Source: Urbifossiella sp046350095 (lineage in GTDB: Bacteria > Planctomycetota > Planctomycetia > Gemmatales > Gemmataceae). Taken from it: a DNA stretch of 64,000 bases. The position numbers and the translations under genes were made by a program. The notes below the pieces were generated by a model. The model saw only the letters and a program-made list of their open reading frames with translations. It was not told the DNA's origin and did no database searches. Where the stretch lies: NCBI GenBank assembly GCA_046350095.1, contig JAXMBA010000002.1, positions 1,240,001-1,304,000 on the forward strand. Direction: 5' to 3'. Positions 33,686 through 43,215 of the stretch are shown here, piece by piece (the stretch's first letter is position 1; each line of letters opens with the position of its first letter).

Positions 33686-34984
33686 CTACGGCAGCGGTTG
33701 GCCGTCCGTCAGGGCGGCGGCCGGGGCGGCGACGAACTCGGCGCCGGTGAAGTCGGTCCAGTCGGCGGCGCCGGGGCGGCGGTAGCGGCGGACCTGCGTG
33801 TACTGTGCGTCGCCGCGGTGGAGCTGCACCGCCACGCGCACCGCCTTGCCGCCCTCGGCCAGGAACACGACCGGCTCGTCGTTCGCCTTGCCGACCGCGG
33901 CCGCGGGCACCGCCCACTCGGCCGGCAGTTCGGCCGTCAGCTTCGCCACCACGTACATGCCGGGCCGCACCTTGCCGCCGGGGTTCGGCAGGTCGATCTC
34001 GGTCCGCAGCGTCCGCGAGCCGGGGTCGAGCGCCCACGACGTGCGGACCACTTTCCCCGCCGCCGGCGCGCCCGCCGTCGGCAGCGCCACCGACACGTCG
34101 GTGCCGGCGTCGACCAGCCCGGCGTCCGCCTCGGGGACACTCACCACGACGCGGACCGGGTCGAGCCGGGCGACCGCGAACAGGCCGTGGCGGCCGTCGG
34201 CGGCGACGAAGTCGCCGGTGTTCGCGGTGCGGCGGGTGACGACGCCGTCGAACGGCGCCTTGATTCGGGTGTAGGCGCGCAGCGCGTCGGTGCGGCGGAC
34301 GCCGGCGCGGGCCACGTCCAGGCGGGCGTCGGCGGCGGCCACGTCGGCGGCGGCCTTGTCGCGGTCGGCCTCGGCCTTCGCCACCGCGGCCCCGGCCGAC
34401 GTCACTCGTGCCGTCGCCTCCGCCTTCCCGGCCTCGGCCGACTTCAGCTGGTTGAGCGCCTCGTCGCGGGACTGGGCGTCCACAACGCCGCCGGCGGCAA
34501 GCCGCCCGATCCGCTCCGCCTCCGACTGCCAGCGGACGTACACCGCCTGGGCGCGGCCGAGCCCCGCTTCCGCCTCGACGACGTGCGCCTTGGCCGCGGC
34601 CACCCCCGCGGCCGACGCCGCGAGCGCCTTCTTGGCCTGCGTCACCTCGGCGTCGGCCTGCCGGACGAGGGCTTCCTTCTGCTTGAACTCCTCCTCCAAC
34701 TCCGGCACCGTGAGTTCGGCGAGCACCTGGTCGCGGGTGACGCGGGTGCCGATGTCGGCGTCGAGCTTCTGGACGTAGCCGCCGACGCGGGCGTGCAGCA
34801 CCGTCTCCTCGAACGGGTGGACGGCGCCCGGCTGCTCGACCACGCGCTTGACGGGGCGCTTCTCGACCTTCACGACCGTGACCGGCGGCGCGGCCGCGGC
34901 CGCGGCGGCGCCGGGGCCGGCCGGCGGGCGCGAGCAACCAGCCGCGAGGAGCGCGACGAGGGCGACGGCACGGTCAAGTCGCAT
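33686..34984 (-). CDS. RND efflux periplasmic adaptor (HlyD/MFP family) lipoprotein
   Basis: 432 aa. Lipoprotein signal with lipobox LLAAGC near residue 17. A lipoyl half-motif 'VLHARVGGYVQKL', a long alpha-helical hairpin about 90-210 rich in Ala/Glu/Lys, the second half-motif 'IKAPFDGVVTRRTANTGDFV' and a beta-barrel domain follow in normal order. It bridges the inner-membrane pump encoded just upstream (11-bp overlap) and an outer-membrane channel; a TolC-like gene lies at 43216. Confidence 0.9.
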   Translation of the reverse strand: MRLDRAVALVALLAAGCSRPPAGPGAAAAAAAPPVTVVKVEKRPVKRVVEQPGAVHPFEETVLHARVGGYVQKLDADIGTRVTRDQVLAELTVPELEEEFKQKEALVRQADAEVTQAKKALAASAAGVAAAKAHVVEAEAGLGRAQAVYVRWQSEAERIGRLAAGGVVDAQSRDEALNQLKSAEAGKAEATARVTSAGAAVAKAEADRDKAAADVAAADARLDVARAGVRRTDALRAYTRIKAPFDGVVTRRTANTGDFVAADGRHGLFAVARLDPVRVVVSVPEADAGLVDAGTDVSVALPTAGAPAAGKVVRTSWALDPGSRTLRTEIDLPNPGGKVRPGMYVVAKLTAELPAEWAVPAAAVGKANDEPVVFLAEGGKAVRVAVQLHRGDAQYTQVRRYRRPGAADWTDFTGAEFVAAPAAALTDGQPLP

Positions 34985-37900
34985 GGCCGGTCTCCTGCAC
35001 GCCGGGAACGAATACGGGACTCGCCGGGTCGAACGGGTTCCGCGACGCCGACCGCGCCGGCCGCCGGCCCATCACCAGCCCGAACATCGCCGGCAGCACG
35101 AACAGCGTCGTCAGGGTACCGGCCACCATACCGCCGACGACGGCACGCCCGAGCGGGCCGGTCTGGTCACCGAGCGCCATCGGGATCATACCCGCGGTCA
35201 TCGCCGCGGCCGTCATCAGGATCGGCCGCGCGCGTTCCCTCGCCGCGGCGGCGCCGGCGTCCGGCCCGGCCAGCCCCCCGGCGCGGCGGCGCTCGGCGAA
35301 CGTCACCAGCAGGATGGCGTTCGCCGTCGCCACGCCCACGGACATGATCGCACCCGTGAACGACTGCAAGTTCAAGGTCGAACCGGTGAGCAGCAGCGCC
35401 GCCGCCACGCCGGCCAGCACCGCCGGCACCGGCGCCACCGCCACCAACGCCAGACGCAGCGACTGGTAGTATGCCACGAGCATCAGCCCGACGGCGACGA
35501 CCGCCACCGCCAGCCCGAAGCCGAGGCCGCGGAACAGCTCGCGGAAGGGCGTGATCTGCCCCCGCACGTCCACGGCCACGCCCTTCGGCGCATCGCCGGC
35601 CGCCTTCACGGCCGCGTCCACGTCCTTCGCCACCGTGCCCAGGTCGGCGCCCTGAACGTTCGCCGTCAGGCTCACGACGCGCTTCATGTTGTAGCGGTCG
35701 ATCTCGCCCGGCATCACGCCGTCCTTCACGCCCCCCACGTCGCGCAGCAGCACGGCCCCGCTCACCGGCACCACCTCCAGGTCCTTCCCGGACTTGACCA
35801 GCGCGAACGGCACCTCCACCTGCACCTGGTAGCCGATGCCGCTGGCCGGGTCGCGCCAGTAGTTCGGCACGGTGAACCGGCTCGACGACGTGTATGGCGT
35901 CACCGCCCGGGCCACGTCGGCCGCCGTGCCGCCGCTCGCCGCCAGCTTGCGCCGGTCCACGGTCACTTCCACCGTCGGGTAGTCGAGCGGTTGCGCGAAC
36001 TGCACGTCCTTCAACGCCGGCACCTTGCCGAGCTCGGCGGCCAGCTTGTCGGCGTACGCCCGGCTCGCGGCCATGTTGGCGCCCGCCACCTGCACCTCGA
36101 CCGGCGTCGGCGAGCCGAAGCTCATCACCTCGTTGACGATGTCGGCCGGCTCGAACGACAGCCGAATCTCCCGCGCCCGCCGCCCGGCCACGTCGGCGGG
36201 CACGCCCTGGGCCGTCCACCGCGCCGCCGTCCACGCCTCCAGGTGCGCCGGCAGCTTTTCGCGCAGCCGCGCAGTCAGGTCGTCCACGCGGACGGAGCCG
36301 GGCTTGAGCGCGACTCGCACCGCCGACTCGTGCGGCCCGCCCATCCACAGGTATACCGCGTTGATGGGGTAGCTCGACGCCACCACCCCGACGTAGCCGA
36401 GGCTGATGTCCACCTCGCCGCCCGCGGCCTTCGCCTCCTCGCCGATGAAGCGCAGCGCCTCCTGCGTGATCACCTCGGTCTGCTCGATGCGGGTGCCGGT
36501 GGGGGCGCGGAGGCGGAGCTGGAACGCGCCGGCGTCCACGCGCGGGAAGATGTCGGTACCGACCTGCGGCACCAGCAGCACGAGCGCGCCGCCGGCGAGC
36601 GCCAGGTACGCCGGCACGAGCAGCCACCGCGCCGCGACGAGCCCGCTCACGGCGCGGCCGTACCACCCCGGCGGCCGTTCCGCCGCGGCGGCGTGCTTGT
36701 TCTTTAGCAGCCACACGCACAGCACCGGCACGAGCGTGCCGGACAGGACGTAGCTGGCGATCATGGCGAAGCCGACGGCCAGCGCCAGCGGCAGGAACAG
36801 GCCGCGGGCCGCGCCCTCCATCACGAACGCCGGGATGAACACGGCCAGGATGCAGAGCATCGCCAGGAGCCGCGGCACCGCCGTCTCCGTCACGCCGCGC
36901 CAGGCGGCAAGCGCCACCGACGGCGTGCGCGTCATCTGCACGTGGACGTTCTCGACCGCCACGGTGGACTCGTCCACCAGCACGCCGACGGCCAGCGCCA
37001 GCCCGCCGAGCGTCATGAGGTTGAGCGTCTGGCCGGTCAGCCACAGGGCCACGACCGCGGCGACGAGCGCGAACGGGATGTTCAGCACGACGACGACCAC
37101 GCTCCGCCAGTCGCGCAGGAACAGGAGCACCATCAGCCCGACGAGGCCGGCCGCGAGTAGCCCCTCGTAGGCGACGGCCTTCATCGACGCGGTGACGACC
37201 GGCGACTGGTCCAGCTCGAAGCTGACGCGGATGTCGTCCGGCAGTTCGGCCTGCATCTGCGGCAGGTTCGCACGCACGTTCCGCACAACGTCGAGCGTGC
37301 TGGCGCTGGCCCGCTTCGTCACCAGGATGTACACCGCCCGCTTGCCATTCACGAGGGCGTAGCCGGTGGGGATGTCGCTGGCGTCGTCGATGAGCGGGCG
37401 GCCGGTGACCGGGTCGCGGCGGACCACGTCCTGCAGGAACACGCCGGGCTTGATCTCGATCGTGCCGAGTTCGTCGGGCCGCACCACCATCGCGTTGCTC
37501 GGCACGAGCGGCATCCGCGTCTCGTCGCGCAGCTGGCCGGACGGGGCGATGGTGTTCCCCTCCGTCAGCTTCTTCACCACGTCGTCGGCGCTCACGCCGT
37601 AGGCCTGGAGGCGCTCGGGGTCGGCGCGGACGACGACGGTGCGCTGCGACCCGCCGAACGGCGGCGGGGCGCTGACGCCCTCGATGGCGGCGAACATCGG
37701 GCGGACGCGGAACAGCGCCTTGTCCTGGATCTCGCCGACGGAGCGCGTCTCGCTGGACAGCACGAGGTAGCCGACGGGCACGCTGCCAGTGTCGAACCGC
37801 ATGATGAACGGGTTCACAGTGCCCGGGGGCATGAACGCCCGACTGCGGTTGACGTAGCCGACCGTCTCGCCCATGGCCTGCGCCATGTCGGTGCCGGGGT

Positions 37901-38186
37901 GGAAGTACAGCTTCATCAGGGACATGCCCTGCACGTTCTTCGACTCGACGTGGTGAATGCCGTTGACGTACAGGAAGTGGTACTCGTAGTAGTTGGCGAT
38001 CAGCCCCTCCATCTGCTGCGGGTCCATGCCGCCGTACGGCTGGCAGACGTAGATGACCGGCAGGTTCAGGGCGGGGAAGATGTCGGCCTTCATGCGGCCG
38101 AGGGCGAGCGCGCCGGCGAGCGCGGTGCCGGCGGCGAGCACGAGCACGGTGACCGGGCGTGACAAGGCGGACGTGACGGGGTTCAT
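34974..38186 (-). CDS. RND family efflux pump (AcrB/MexB-type)
   Basis: 1070 aa, normal length. It starts with a membrane helix at 10-30, has 12 membrane segments in two halves and two large periplasmic loops. The helix-4 motif reads 'AVGVLVDESTVAVEN', with Asp-Glu in place of the common Asp-Asp proton relay. 'LRAPTGTRIEQTE' and 'MTAGMIPMAL' are typical too. The substrate cannot be judged. First gene of the RND-HlyD-MATE unit. Confidence 0.92.
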   Translation of the reverse strand: MNPVTSALSRPVTVLVLAAGTALAGALALGRMKADIFPALNLPVIYVCQPYGGMDPQQMEGLIANYYEYHFLYVNGIHHVESKNVQGMSLMKLYFHPGTDMAQAMGETVGYVNRSRAFMPPGTVNPFIMRFDTGSVPVGYLVLSSETRSVGEIQDKALFRVRPMFAAIEGVSAPPPFGGSQRTVVVRADPERLQAYGVSADDVVKKLTEGNTIAPSGQLRDETRMPLVPSNAMVVRPDELGTIEIKPGVFLQDVVRRDPVTGRPLIDDASDIPTGYALVNGKRAVYILVTKRASASTLDVVRNVRANLPQMQAELPDDIRVSFELDQSPVVTASMKAVAYEGLLAAGLVGLMVLLFLRDWRSVVVVVLNIPFALVAAVVALWLTGQTLNLMTLGGLALAVGVLVDESTVAVENVHVQMTRTPSVALAAWRGVTETAVPRLLAMLCILAVFIPAFVMEGAARGLFLPLALAVGFAMIASYVLSGTLVPVLCVWLLKNKHAAAAERPPGWYGRAVSGLVAARWLLVPAYLALAGGALVLLVPQVGTDIFPRVDAGAFQLRLRAPTGTRIEQTEVITQEALRFIGEEAKAAGGEVDISLGYVGVVASSYPINAVYLWMGGPHESAVRVALKPGSVRVDDLTARLREKLPAHLEAWTAARWTAQGVPADVAGRRAREIRLSFEPADIVNEVMSFGSPTPVEVQVAGANMAASRAYADKLAAELGKVPALKDVQFAQPLDYPTVEVTVDRRKLAASGGTAADVARAVTPYTSSSRFTVPNYWRDPASGIGYQVQVEVPFALVKSGKDLEVVPVSGAVLLRDVGGVKDGVMPGEIDRYNMKRVVSLTANVQGADLGTVAKDVDAAVKAAGDAPKGVAVDVRGQITPFRELFRGLGFGLAVAVVAVGLMLVAYYQSLRLALVAVAPVPAVLAGVAAALLLTGSTLNLQSFTGAIMSVGVATANAILLVTFAERRRAGGLAGPDAGAAAARERARPILMTAAAMTAGMIPMALGDQTGPLGRAVVGGMVAGTLTTLFVLPAMFGLVMGRRPARSASRNPFDPASPVFVPGVQETGHAT

Positions 38187-38280
38187 CGCGGGTTCCGGCG
38201 GCGCGGGGCGGCACGGGTATTGAACCCGGCGGCGCTGCGAATGTCATCACACGCGGGTGCGATTCGCCGCCGCACCCCCG

Positions 38281-39561
38281 CTACGGGCTCCGGTTCTGCC
38301 CGCCCACCGGGCTCGGCCGCACGTCGTCGCGCGTCAGCAGCGGCACCCGCCCGAACGGCCGGTACAGCGGGTCGCCGACCAGCACCGTCATCCAGCTGGA
38401 GAACAGCGCCGACCGCGCGTACGCCTCGACCAGGGTGTCGCCGGCCGCCAGGAAGCCGAAGAACTCGGCCGGCTTCGGGAAGCCGATGGTGTACGGCTCG
38501 GCCACCGGCCCGAGCGTCGCCGCCACGCCCTTCTTCAGCAGGTTCGGGCACCACACCTTGGTGTCCGGCCGCCGCAGCGTCGTCGCCTCCGAGCTCGCCA
38601 GGTGCCACGCGATCGCGCCGCGCTCGTACCCGCAGCAGTCCACGAAGTTGGCGTGCGAGTACCACCCGCAGTACAGGGCCACGCCCGCCGCCGCGCCCGC
38701 CGGCAGCACCGGCTCCTTGTCATCGAGCGTCACCGGCAGCGGGGTCTTCCGGAACAGCGTCGCCGTCTCGCGCATCGACTCGTCGTACCCGGCGTAGCCG
38801 TGGCCCGTGTCCTTCCCCTTCGGGTCGAAGCGGATGCCGCGGGCGTCGATCACCACGCGGCCGGTCAGCCCGTTCTCCTCGACGGCCAGCGCGTCGTCCA
38901 CGAGCCGCGTCGCGGTCTGCGCGGTCGGCCCGTCGAGGCGGCACGTCATCACCGCCGGCGGCGACGCCGTGCGGTAGCGCTCGCTGCCCTGGAAGTACAG
39001 CGGGTTCGGCACCCACCGGTCGAGCGGGTAGCGGTCCCACCACAACAGCATCAGCTCGCTGTCCACGGCGGCGTGGCTCTCGTCGTGCGACAGGGCGCGG
39101 CGGCGGCGGTCGAGCGCGTCGCGCTTGTCCCGCGCCGCGGCCACATCCTTCGCGTCGGCCTTGTCCTTCTCCATCGCCTCGACGGCCTTGCGGGCGGCGT
39201 CGAGTTCGGGGGCCAGCTTCGCCAGTGCGGCCTTCTCGTCGGCGCCGGGCTCCTGCCGGCCGACGCGCAGCGGCACCCCGTACACGGTGAGGATCACCTT
39301 CACGGCGTCCTTCCGGTCCGCGAGTGCCTTCCGCAGCGGGCCGGCGAGGCGGGAGTCGTAGTCGGCGCGGCTGATGTCCTCGCCCGCCGGCAGGTCGAGC
39401 AGCACGAGGTTGGCCGCCGGCACCTTCCGCTTGGCCAGGTAGTGCTCGGCCACGCGCACGGACTCGGGGACGGTCTTGTTCGCCACCACGACGACGTCCG
39501 CGGGCTCGACCGCGTACACGGGCGCGGCCGTCAGGAAGATCAGGGCGAGGGCGTGGCGCAT
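38281..39561 (-). CDS. Exported TIGR03790-family protein
   Basis: 426 aa with a signal peptide (about 1-17, ending VYA). The mature start 'VVVVANKTVPESVRVAEHYLAKRKVP', later 'VILTVYGVPLRV' and the C-terminal 'GVAATLGPVAEPYTIGFPKPAEFF' and 'ALFSSWMTVLVGDPLYRPFG' fit the TIGR03790 family, which is of unknown function. A charged helical insert lies at about 115-165. ATG at 39561. Confidence 0.75.
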   Translation of the reverse strand: MRHALALIFLTAAPVYAVEPADVVVVANKTVPESVRVAEHYLAKRKVPAANLVLLDLPAGEDISRADYDSRLAGPLRKALADRKDAVKVILTVYGVPLRVGRQEPGADEKAALAKLAPELDAARKAVEAMEKDKADAKDVAAARDKRDALDRRRRALSHDESHAAVDSELMLLWWDRYPLDRWVPNPLYFQGSERYRTASPPAVMTCRLDGPTAQTATRLVDDALAVEENGLTGRVVIDARGIRFDPKGKDTGHGYAGYDESMRETATLFRKTPLPVTLDDKEPVLPAGAAAGVALYCGWYSHANFVDCCGYERGAIAWHLASSEATTLRRPDTKVWCPNLLKKGVAATLGPVAEPYTIGFPKPAEFFGFLAAGDTLVEAYARSALFSSWMTVLVGDPLYRPFGRVPLLTRDDVRPSPVGGQNRSP

Positions 39562-39665
39562 GGGGTCCGGTTCCTCCCGCGGCAGGGCCGGGAGTGAATT
39601 ACCCAGAACCCCCGGTCGTGCCAACCGCAGTCCGCAGCCTGGCCCGGAATTCGGCTCAAGTTCTC

Positions 39666-39694
39666 TTGCCCCGCGGCCGGGGGGTGGGTATCCC
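39666..39694 (+). promoter_or_regulatory. Weak promoter TTGCCC-17-TATCCC
   Basis: TTGCCC at 39666-39671 and TATCCC at 39689-39694, 17 nt apart, lie 25 nt before the ATG at 39719, in the gap that is divergent from the TIGR03790 gene. Match to consensus is modest. Confidence 0.35.
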
Positions 39695-39718
39695 GCGGCG
39701 AACCTCGGAGGAGCACGT

Positions 39719-41554
39719 ATGGGCACCCGCGCGGCGGTCTGGCGGTGGGGCGGGGTCATCCCGGCGGTACTGGTGGCGGCGGCCGCGGCCGCCCAGCCGC
39801 CGGCCCCGGCCCCGGACGTGGGGAAGCGCGTCGCCGCGTTCATCCACGGCAACACGGCCGTCACCCGCGAGGAGCTCGGCGAGTACCTCATCGCCCGCGG
39901 CGGCATGGAAAAGATCGACCTGCTGGTGAACCGCAGGATCGTGGAGATCGAGGCCGCCCGCCGCGGCATCAGCGTCACCGCGCTCGAGGTCGCCGCCGGG
40001 TTCAACGAGGACTTGCAGGCGTCCGGCCTCAGCCGCGACGACTTCGTGCGGGCCGTCCTGCCGCGGTACGGCAAGAGCCTGTACGAGTGGGAGAACGACG
40101 TGGTCCGCCAGCGGCTGCTGCTCGGCAAGATGACCCGCGACCAGGTGAAGGTGACCGAGGACGAGGTGCGCAAGGCGTTTGAGGCCAAGCACGGCGAGCG
40201 GCGCGAGGCGTTCGTCATCAAGTGGCCGAAGCAGCCGCAGCCGCTCCCCGAGGCCGTGAAGAAGGCCGCGCTCGACGACCAGCAGCAGTTCGAGAAGCTC
40301 GCCACGCAGCAGCCGAACGACCTGAAGGAGAACGGCGGCCGCATCGCCCCCATCGGCCGGCACATCGACGGCGAAGACCCGCGCGTCGAGAAGGCGCTGT
40401 TCGAGCTGAAGAACCCCGGCGACGCGGTGTGGGTCGAGACGGAGACCACGAGCACGTGCCTCCGCCTCATCCGCGTCGTGCCGCCGGACGCCGTGACGTT
40501 CGAGCAGGCGAAGGCCGCGATCGAGAAGGACGTGTTCGACCGCAAGCTCAGCCGGCTGATGCCGGAGGCGTTCCTGAAGATCCGCACCGACGCCAACCCG
40601 CAGCTCACGCAGCACGTGCCCGAGCGGCCGGCCGAGCCGAACGCCAAGCCGGCCCCGCGCCTCCAGCACCCGGACCCGAAGGTGCTGGCCGTCGTGTTCG
40701 GCACCATTCCCGTCACCCGCGGCGACCTCGGCGAGTTCCTCATCGCCCGCGGCGGGTTCGAGCGGCTCGAGCCGCTCATCAACGTGAAGATCGTGACCAC
40801 CGAGGCCGCGAAGCGCGGCGTCACCGCCACCGCCGAGGAGGTCGAGGCGGCGCTCGCGGACGACCTCAAGGCCGTCGGCGTGGAGAAGGCCGACTTCGTG
40901 TCGAAGCTGCTGCCGAAGGCGAAGAAGACGCTCCCGGAGTACCTGGAGGACGAGGTGCGGCCGCGGGTGCTGCTGGAGAAGATGTGCAAGGGGAAGGCGC
41001 AGGCGACGGAGGACGACCTGAAGAAGGCGTTCGAGCGCCACTACGGCGAGAAGCGGACGGCGAAGATCATCATGTGGCCGGCCGGGCAGTTCCGCCAAGC
41101 GCAGAAGGACTGGGACCTGGCCCGCCAGGGCGACGCGCAGTTCGACTCCGTGGCCCGGGGGCAGAACGACCCGAACCTGGCGGCCGCGGCCGGGCAGGTG
41201 CGGCCGATCGGCCGGCACGGCGACGCCCCGAACCCGCTCATCGAGAAGGTGGTGTTCGAGCTGAAGGAGGGCGAACTCAGCCAGCTGTTCCAGACGCCCG
41301 CCGGCATCGTGTGCGTGAAGTGTACGGGGATCGTCCCGCCGGCGCAGGCGGTGAACTTCGCCGACGTGCGGCCGGCGCTGGAGAAGGAGGTGCTGGCGCG
41401 GAAGCAGGGGCAGGAGGTGGCGGCGTTGTTCGCGCAGCTGAAGGCGGCGGCGAACCCGAACCTGATCCTCCGCGGCCCGCCGACCGAGGCCGAGAACGCC
41501 GAGGGGATCCGCCAGATCATCAACCAGGCGGGCGTGACGCCGCCGAAGCAGTGA
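39719..41554 (+). CDS. Exported SurA/peptidyl-prolyl isomerase-like protein with internal duplication
   Basis: 611 aa with a signal peptide (1-25, ending AAA-Q). Two copies of a SurA N-domain/parvulin-like unit lie at about 40-295 and 324-580; both begin 'VTR..LGE.LIARGG' and both contain 'IGRH.D...P..EK..FELK', a parvulin-type ending. Such proteins fold or hold outer-membrane proteins in the periplasm, but isomerase activity is not certain because the parvulin cores are divergent. RBS GGAGGAG at 39707-39713. A strong terminator follows. Confidence 0.75.
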   Translation: MGTRAAVWRWGGVIPAVLVAAAAAAQPPAPAPDVGKRVAAFIHGNTAVTREELGEYLIARGGMEKIDLLVNRRIVEIEAARRGISVTALEVAAGFNEDLQASGLSRDDFVRAVLPRYGKSLYEWENDVVRQRLLLGKMTRDQVKVTEDEVRKAFEAKHGERREAFVIKWPKQPQPLPEAVKKAALDDQQQFEKLATQQPNDLKENGGRIAPIGRHIDGEDPRVEKALFELKNPGDAVWVETETTSTCLRLIRVVPPDAVTFEQAKAAIEKDVFDRKLSRLMPEAFLKIRTDANPQLTQHVPERPAEPNAKPAPRLQHPDPKVLAVVFGTIPVTRGDLGEFLIARGGFERLEPLINVKIVTTEAAKRGVTATAEEVEAALADDLKAVGVEKADFVSKLLPKAKKTLPEYLEDEVRPRVLLEKMCKGKAQATEDDLKKAFERHYGEKRTAKIIMWPAGQFRQAQKDWDLARQGDAQFDSVARGQNDPNLAAAAGQVRPIGRHGDAPNPLIEKVVFELKEGELSQLFQTPAGIVCVKCTGIVPPAQAVNFADVRPALEKEVLARKQGQEVAALFAQLKAAANPNLILRGPPTEAENAEGIRQIINQAGVTPPKQ

Positions 41555-41564
41555 CCCTCGTGCG

Positions 41565-41605
41565 AATCCCGACCCGGGCCGTCGTTCGGGTCGGGATTCT
41601 TGTTT
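41565..41605 (+). terminator. Rho-independent terminator
   Basis: Stem AATCCCGACCCG (41565-41576) with its complement (41587-41598), 10-nt loop, then CTTGTTT. It begins 11 bp after the stop of the SurA-like gene. A second, bulged stem (about 41599-41639) overlaps the T-rich part and may end transcription from the opposite side. Confidence 0.75.
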
Positions 41606-41675
41606 CCGCCGACCCACCCACCGGGTCGCGGAAACAAGTTCATCCGTCGAATTGACGCACGTTCTCCGCCCGCAC

Positions 41676-43145
41676 TCACGCCAGCGCGGCCCGCGCCCGG
41701 GCCACCACCGGCGCGTCGGGGCCGGCCGAACCCTTCAGCCAGAACAGGCTTGCCGCCAGGAACCGGTCGCGCCACGCCGGCCCGAGCGCGGCGTGGTCCT
41801 CCAGCACCGCCGAGCTGAACTTGTAGTCGTGCGAGTCGGTCCCCTTCAGGAACACCAGCCGGCGGGCGGCGTCGGTCAGCCGGCGGGCGTTCGCCGGGTC
41901 GGCGCGGAGCAGCCCCAGCGCCAGCCGCGCCGCCCCCGCCCGGTCCTTCGACAGCGTCTCGAACACCGCCCCCACGTCGCCGCCGGGCGTCGGCTCGATC
42001 GCGTCGATGCGGGCGTCGCCGACCTTGCCGCGGCTCACCATCGCGGTGCGGAACAGCGGCAGGAACGCCGCCGCCTGAAGGAGCAGCAGCCGGCGCGTGG
42101 CGTCCACGCCGCTGACGGTGAAGGCGTAGCGGAGCGCGTTCAACGTCGTGAGCGTGTGCAGCCCCACGATGCCGGGCTGGCGCATCAGCAGCTCGCCGGC
42201 GCCGGCGAACAGCCCGTCCCACACCGCCGCCGGGCCGACGCCGCCGTTCAGCAGCGACACCGCCTTGTCACTCAGCTCGTCGGCCGTGGCCGCGCGCACC
42301 GCGGCGAGCACGTCGGCGCTCGCGGCGGGGTCGGCCCGGCCGCCGAGCCACTCGGGGCGAATCCGCGCCACCTGCTCGCGGTTGCGGCGGCCGGGGCGGT
42401 CCGGGTCGCCGTCGCGCTTGGCCGGGTTGGTGCCCTCGTGGGCCAGCAGCGCGAACGCCAGCGACCGCAGCACCGGCTCGGCGTGCGCCCAGCCGATCGT
42501 TTGCAGCGTGCGGAAGGCGTTGGCGACGAAGATGGCCTTGTGGCCGATGTCGCGGAAGTCGCGGCAGCCGAACCGGGCGAACAGCTCGAACGCCTCGGCC
42601 GCGCCGACCCCCCGCGCCACCCCGGCCGCGGCGGCGTCGGCCGCGTCCACGTCCCAGGCGTCGAGCGCCGCGGCGAGCGCCGCGGCGGCGCGGTGCGGCG
42701 GCGGCACCTTCGCCTCGTCCACCGGCCCCATGCGCCAGCCCGACTCGCGCTGGTTGTCGGCCTGCGCCCCCTTGAACGAGTCGAGCGCCCAGAACAGCGG
42801 CAGCCACCGCTCGCGGTCGGGGCCGGCGAGGCTGGCCAGGTGCGCCGAGTTCACGACGAGCACGGCGTGGAACTTGAACCCGACGCTCGGCCGCGGCCGC
42901 ACGTTCCGCACGCCGGCGAGGAAGAGCGCCGCCAGCACGTCGCGGTACGGCAGCCCGGCCTTCACCCGGGCGCCGACTTCTTCCAGCAGCCGCGGGCGCG
43001 GCGTGTCTTCGATGAGCTTCACGAGGGGTTCGGCGTCGGCGTCGAGGCGGACGACGCGGGCCTCGTCGGCGCGGACGGCGGGGAGGTTGTCGAGGAAGGC
43101 GAGGGCGGACGCGCCCAGGAACGCGCGGCGGTCGGGTGCGGGCAT
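41676..43145 (-). CDS. Tat-signal exported protein of unknown function
   Basis: 489 aa. N-terminus 'DRRAFLGASALAFLDNLPAVRA' is a twin-arginine-like export signal. The rest is helical, with 'FKFHAVLVVNSAHLASL' and 'GHKAIFVANAFRTLQTIGW' segments. I recognise no named family and no sure catalytic residues, although several His residues are spread in conserved-looking stretches. The gene lies 70 bp past the TolC-like gene on the same strand. Confidence 0.7.
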   Translation of the reverse strand: MPAPDRRAFLGASALAFLDNLPAVRADEARVVRLDADAEPLVKLIEDTPRPRLLEEVGARVKAGLPYRDVLAALFLAGVRNVRPRPSVGFKFHAVLVVNSAHLASLAGPDRERWLPLFWALDSFKGAQADNQRESGWRMGPVDEAKVPPPHRAAAALAAALDAWDVDAADAAAAGVARGVGAAEAFELFARFGCRDFRDIGHKAIFVANAFRTLQTIGWAHAEPVLRSLAFALLAHEGTNPAKRDGDPDRPGRRNREQVARIRPEWLGGRADPAASADVLAAVRAATADELSDKAVSLLNGGVGPAAVWDGLFAGAGELLMRQPGIVGLHTLTTLNALRYAFTVSGVDATRRLLLLQAAAFLPLFRTAMVSRGKVGDARIDAIEPTPGGDVGAVFETLSKDRAGAARLALGLLRADPANARRLTDAARRLVFLKGTDSHDYKFSSAVLEDHAALGPAWRDRFLAASLFWLKGSAGPDAPVVARARAALA

Positions 43146-43215
43146 GGCCAGCTCCGGGAGAGGTGGGGCGAACGGGCCACGGGGATTGTACCGCGCCGCC
43201 GCCCCGCCCGCCCGG

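Noticed and set aside
35167..38250. Second long minus-strand frame across the RND region
   Set aside because: Composition is Arg/Pro/Gly shadow; the true RND frame (34974-38186) has full family features.
41599..41639. Second hairpin as a small RNA gene
   Set aside because: It overlaps the T-stretch of the SurA-like gene terminator and is better explained as part of a two-way terminator.
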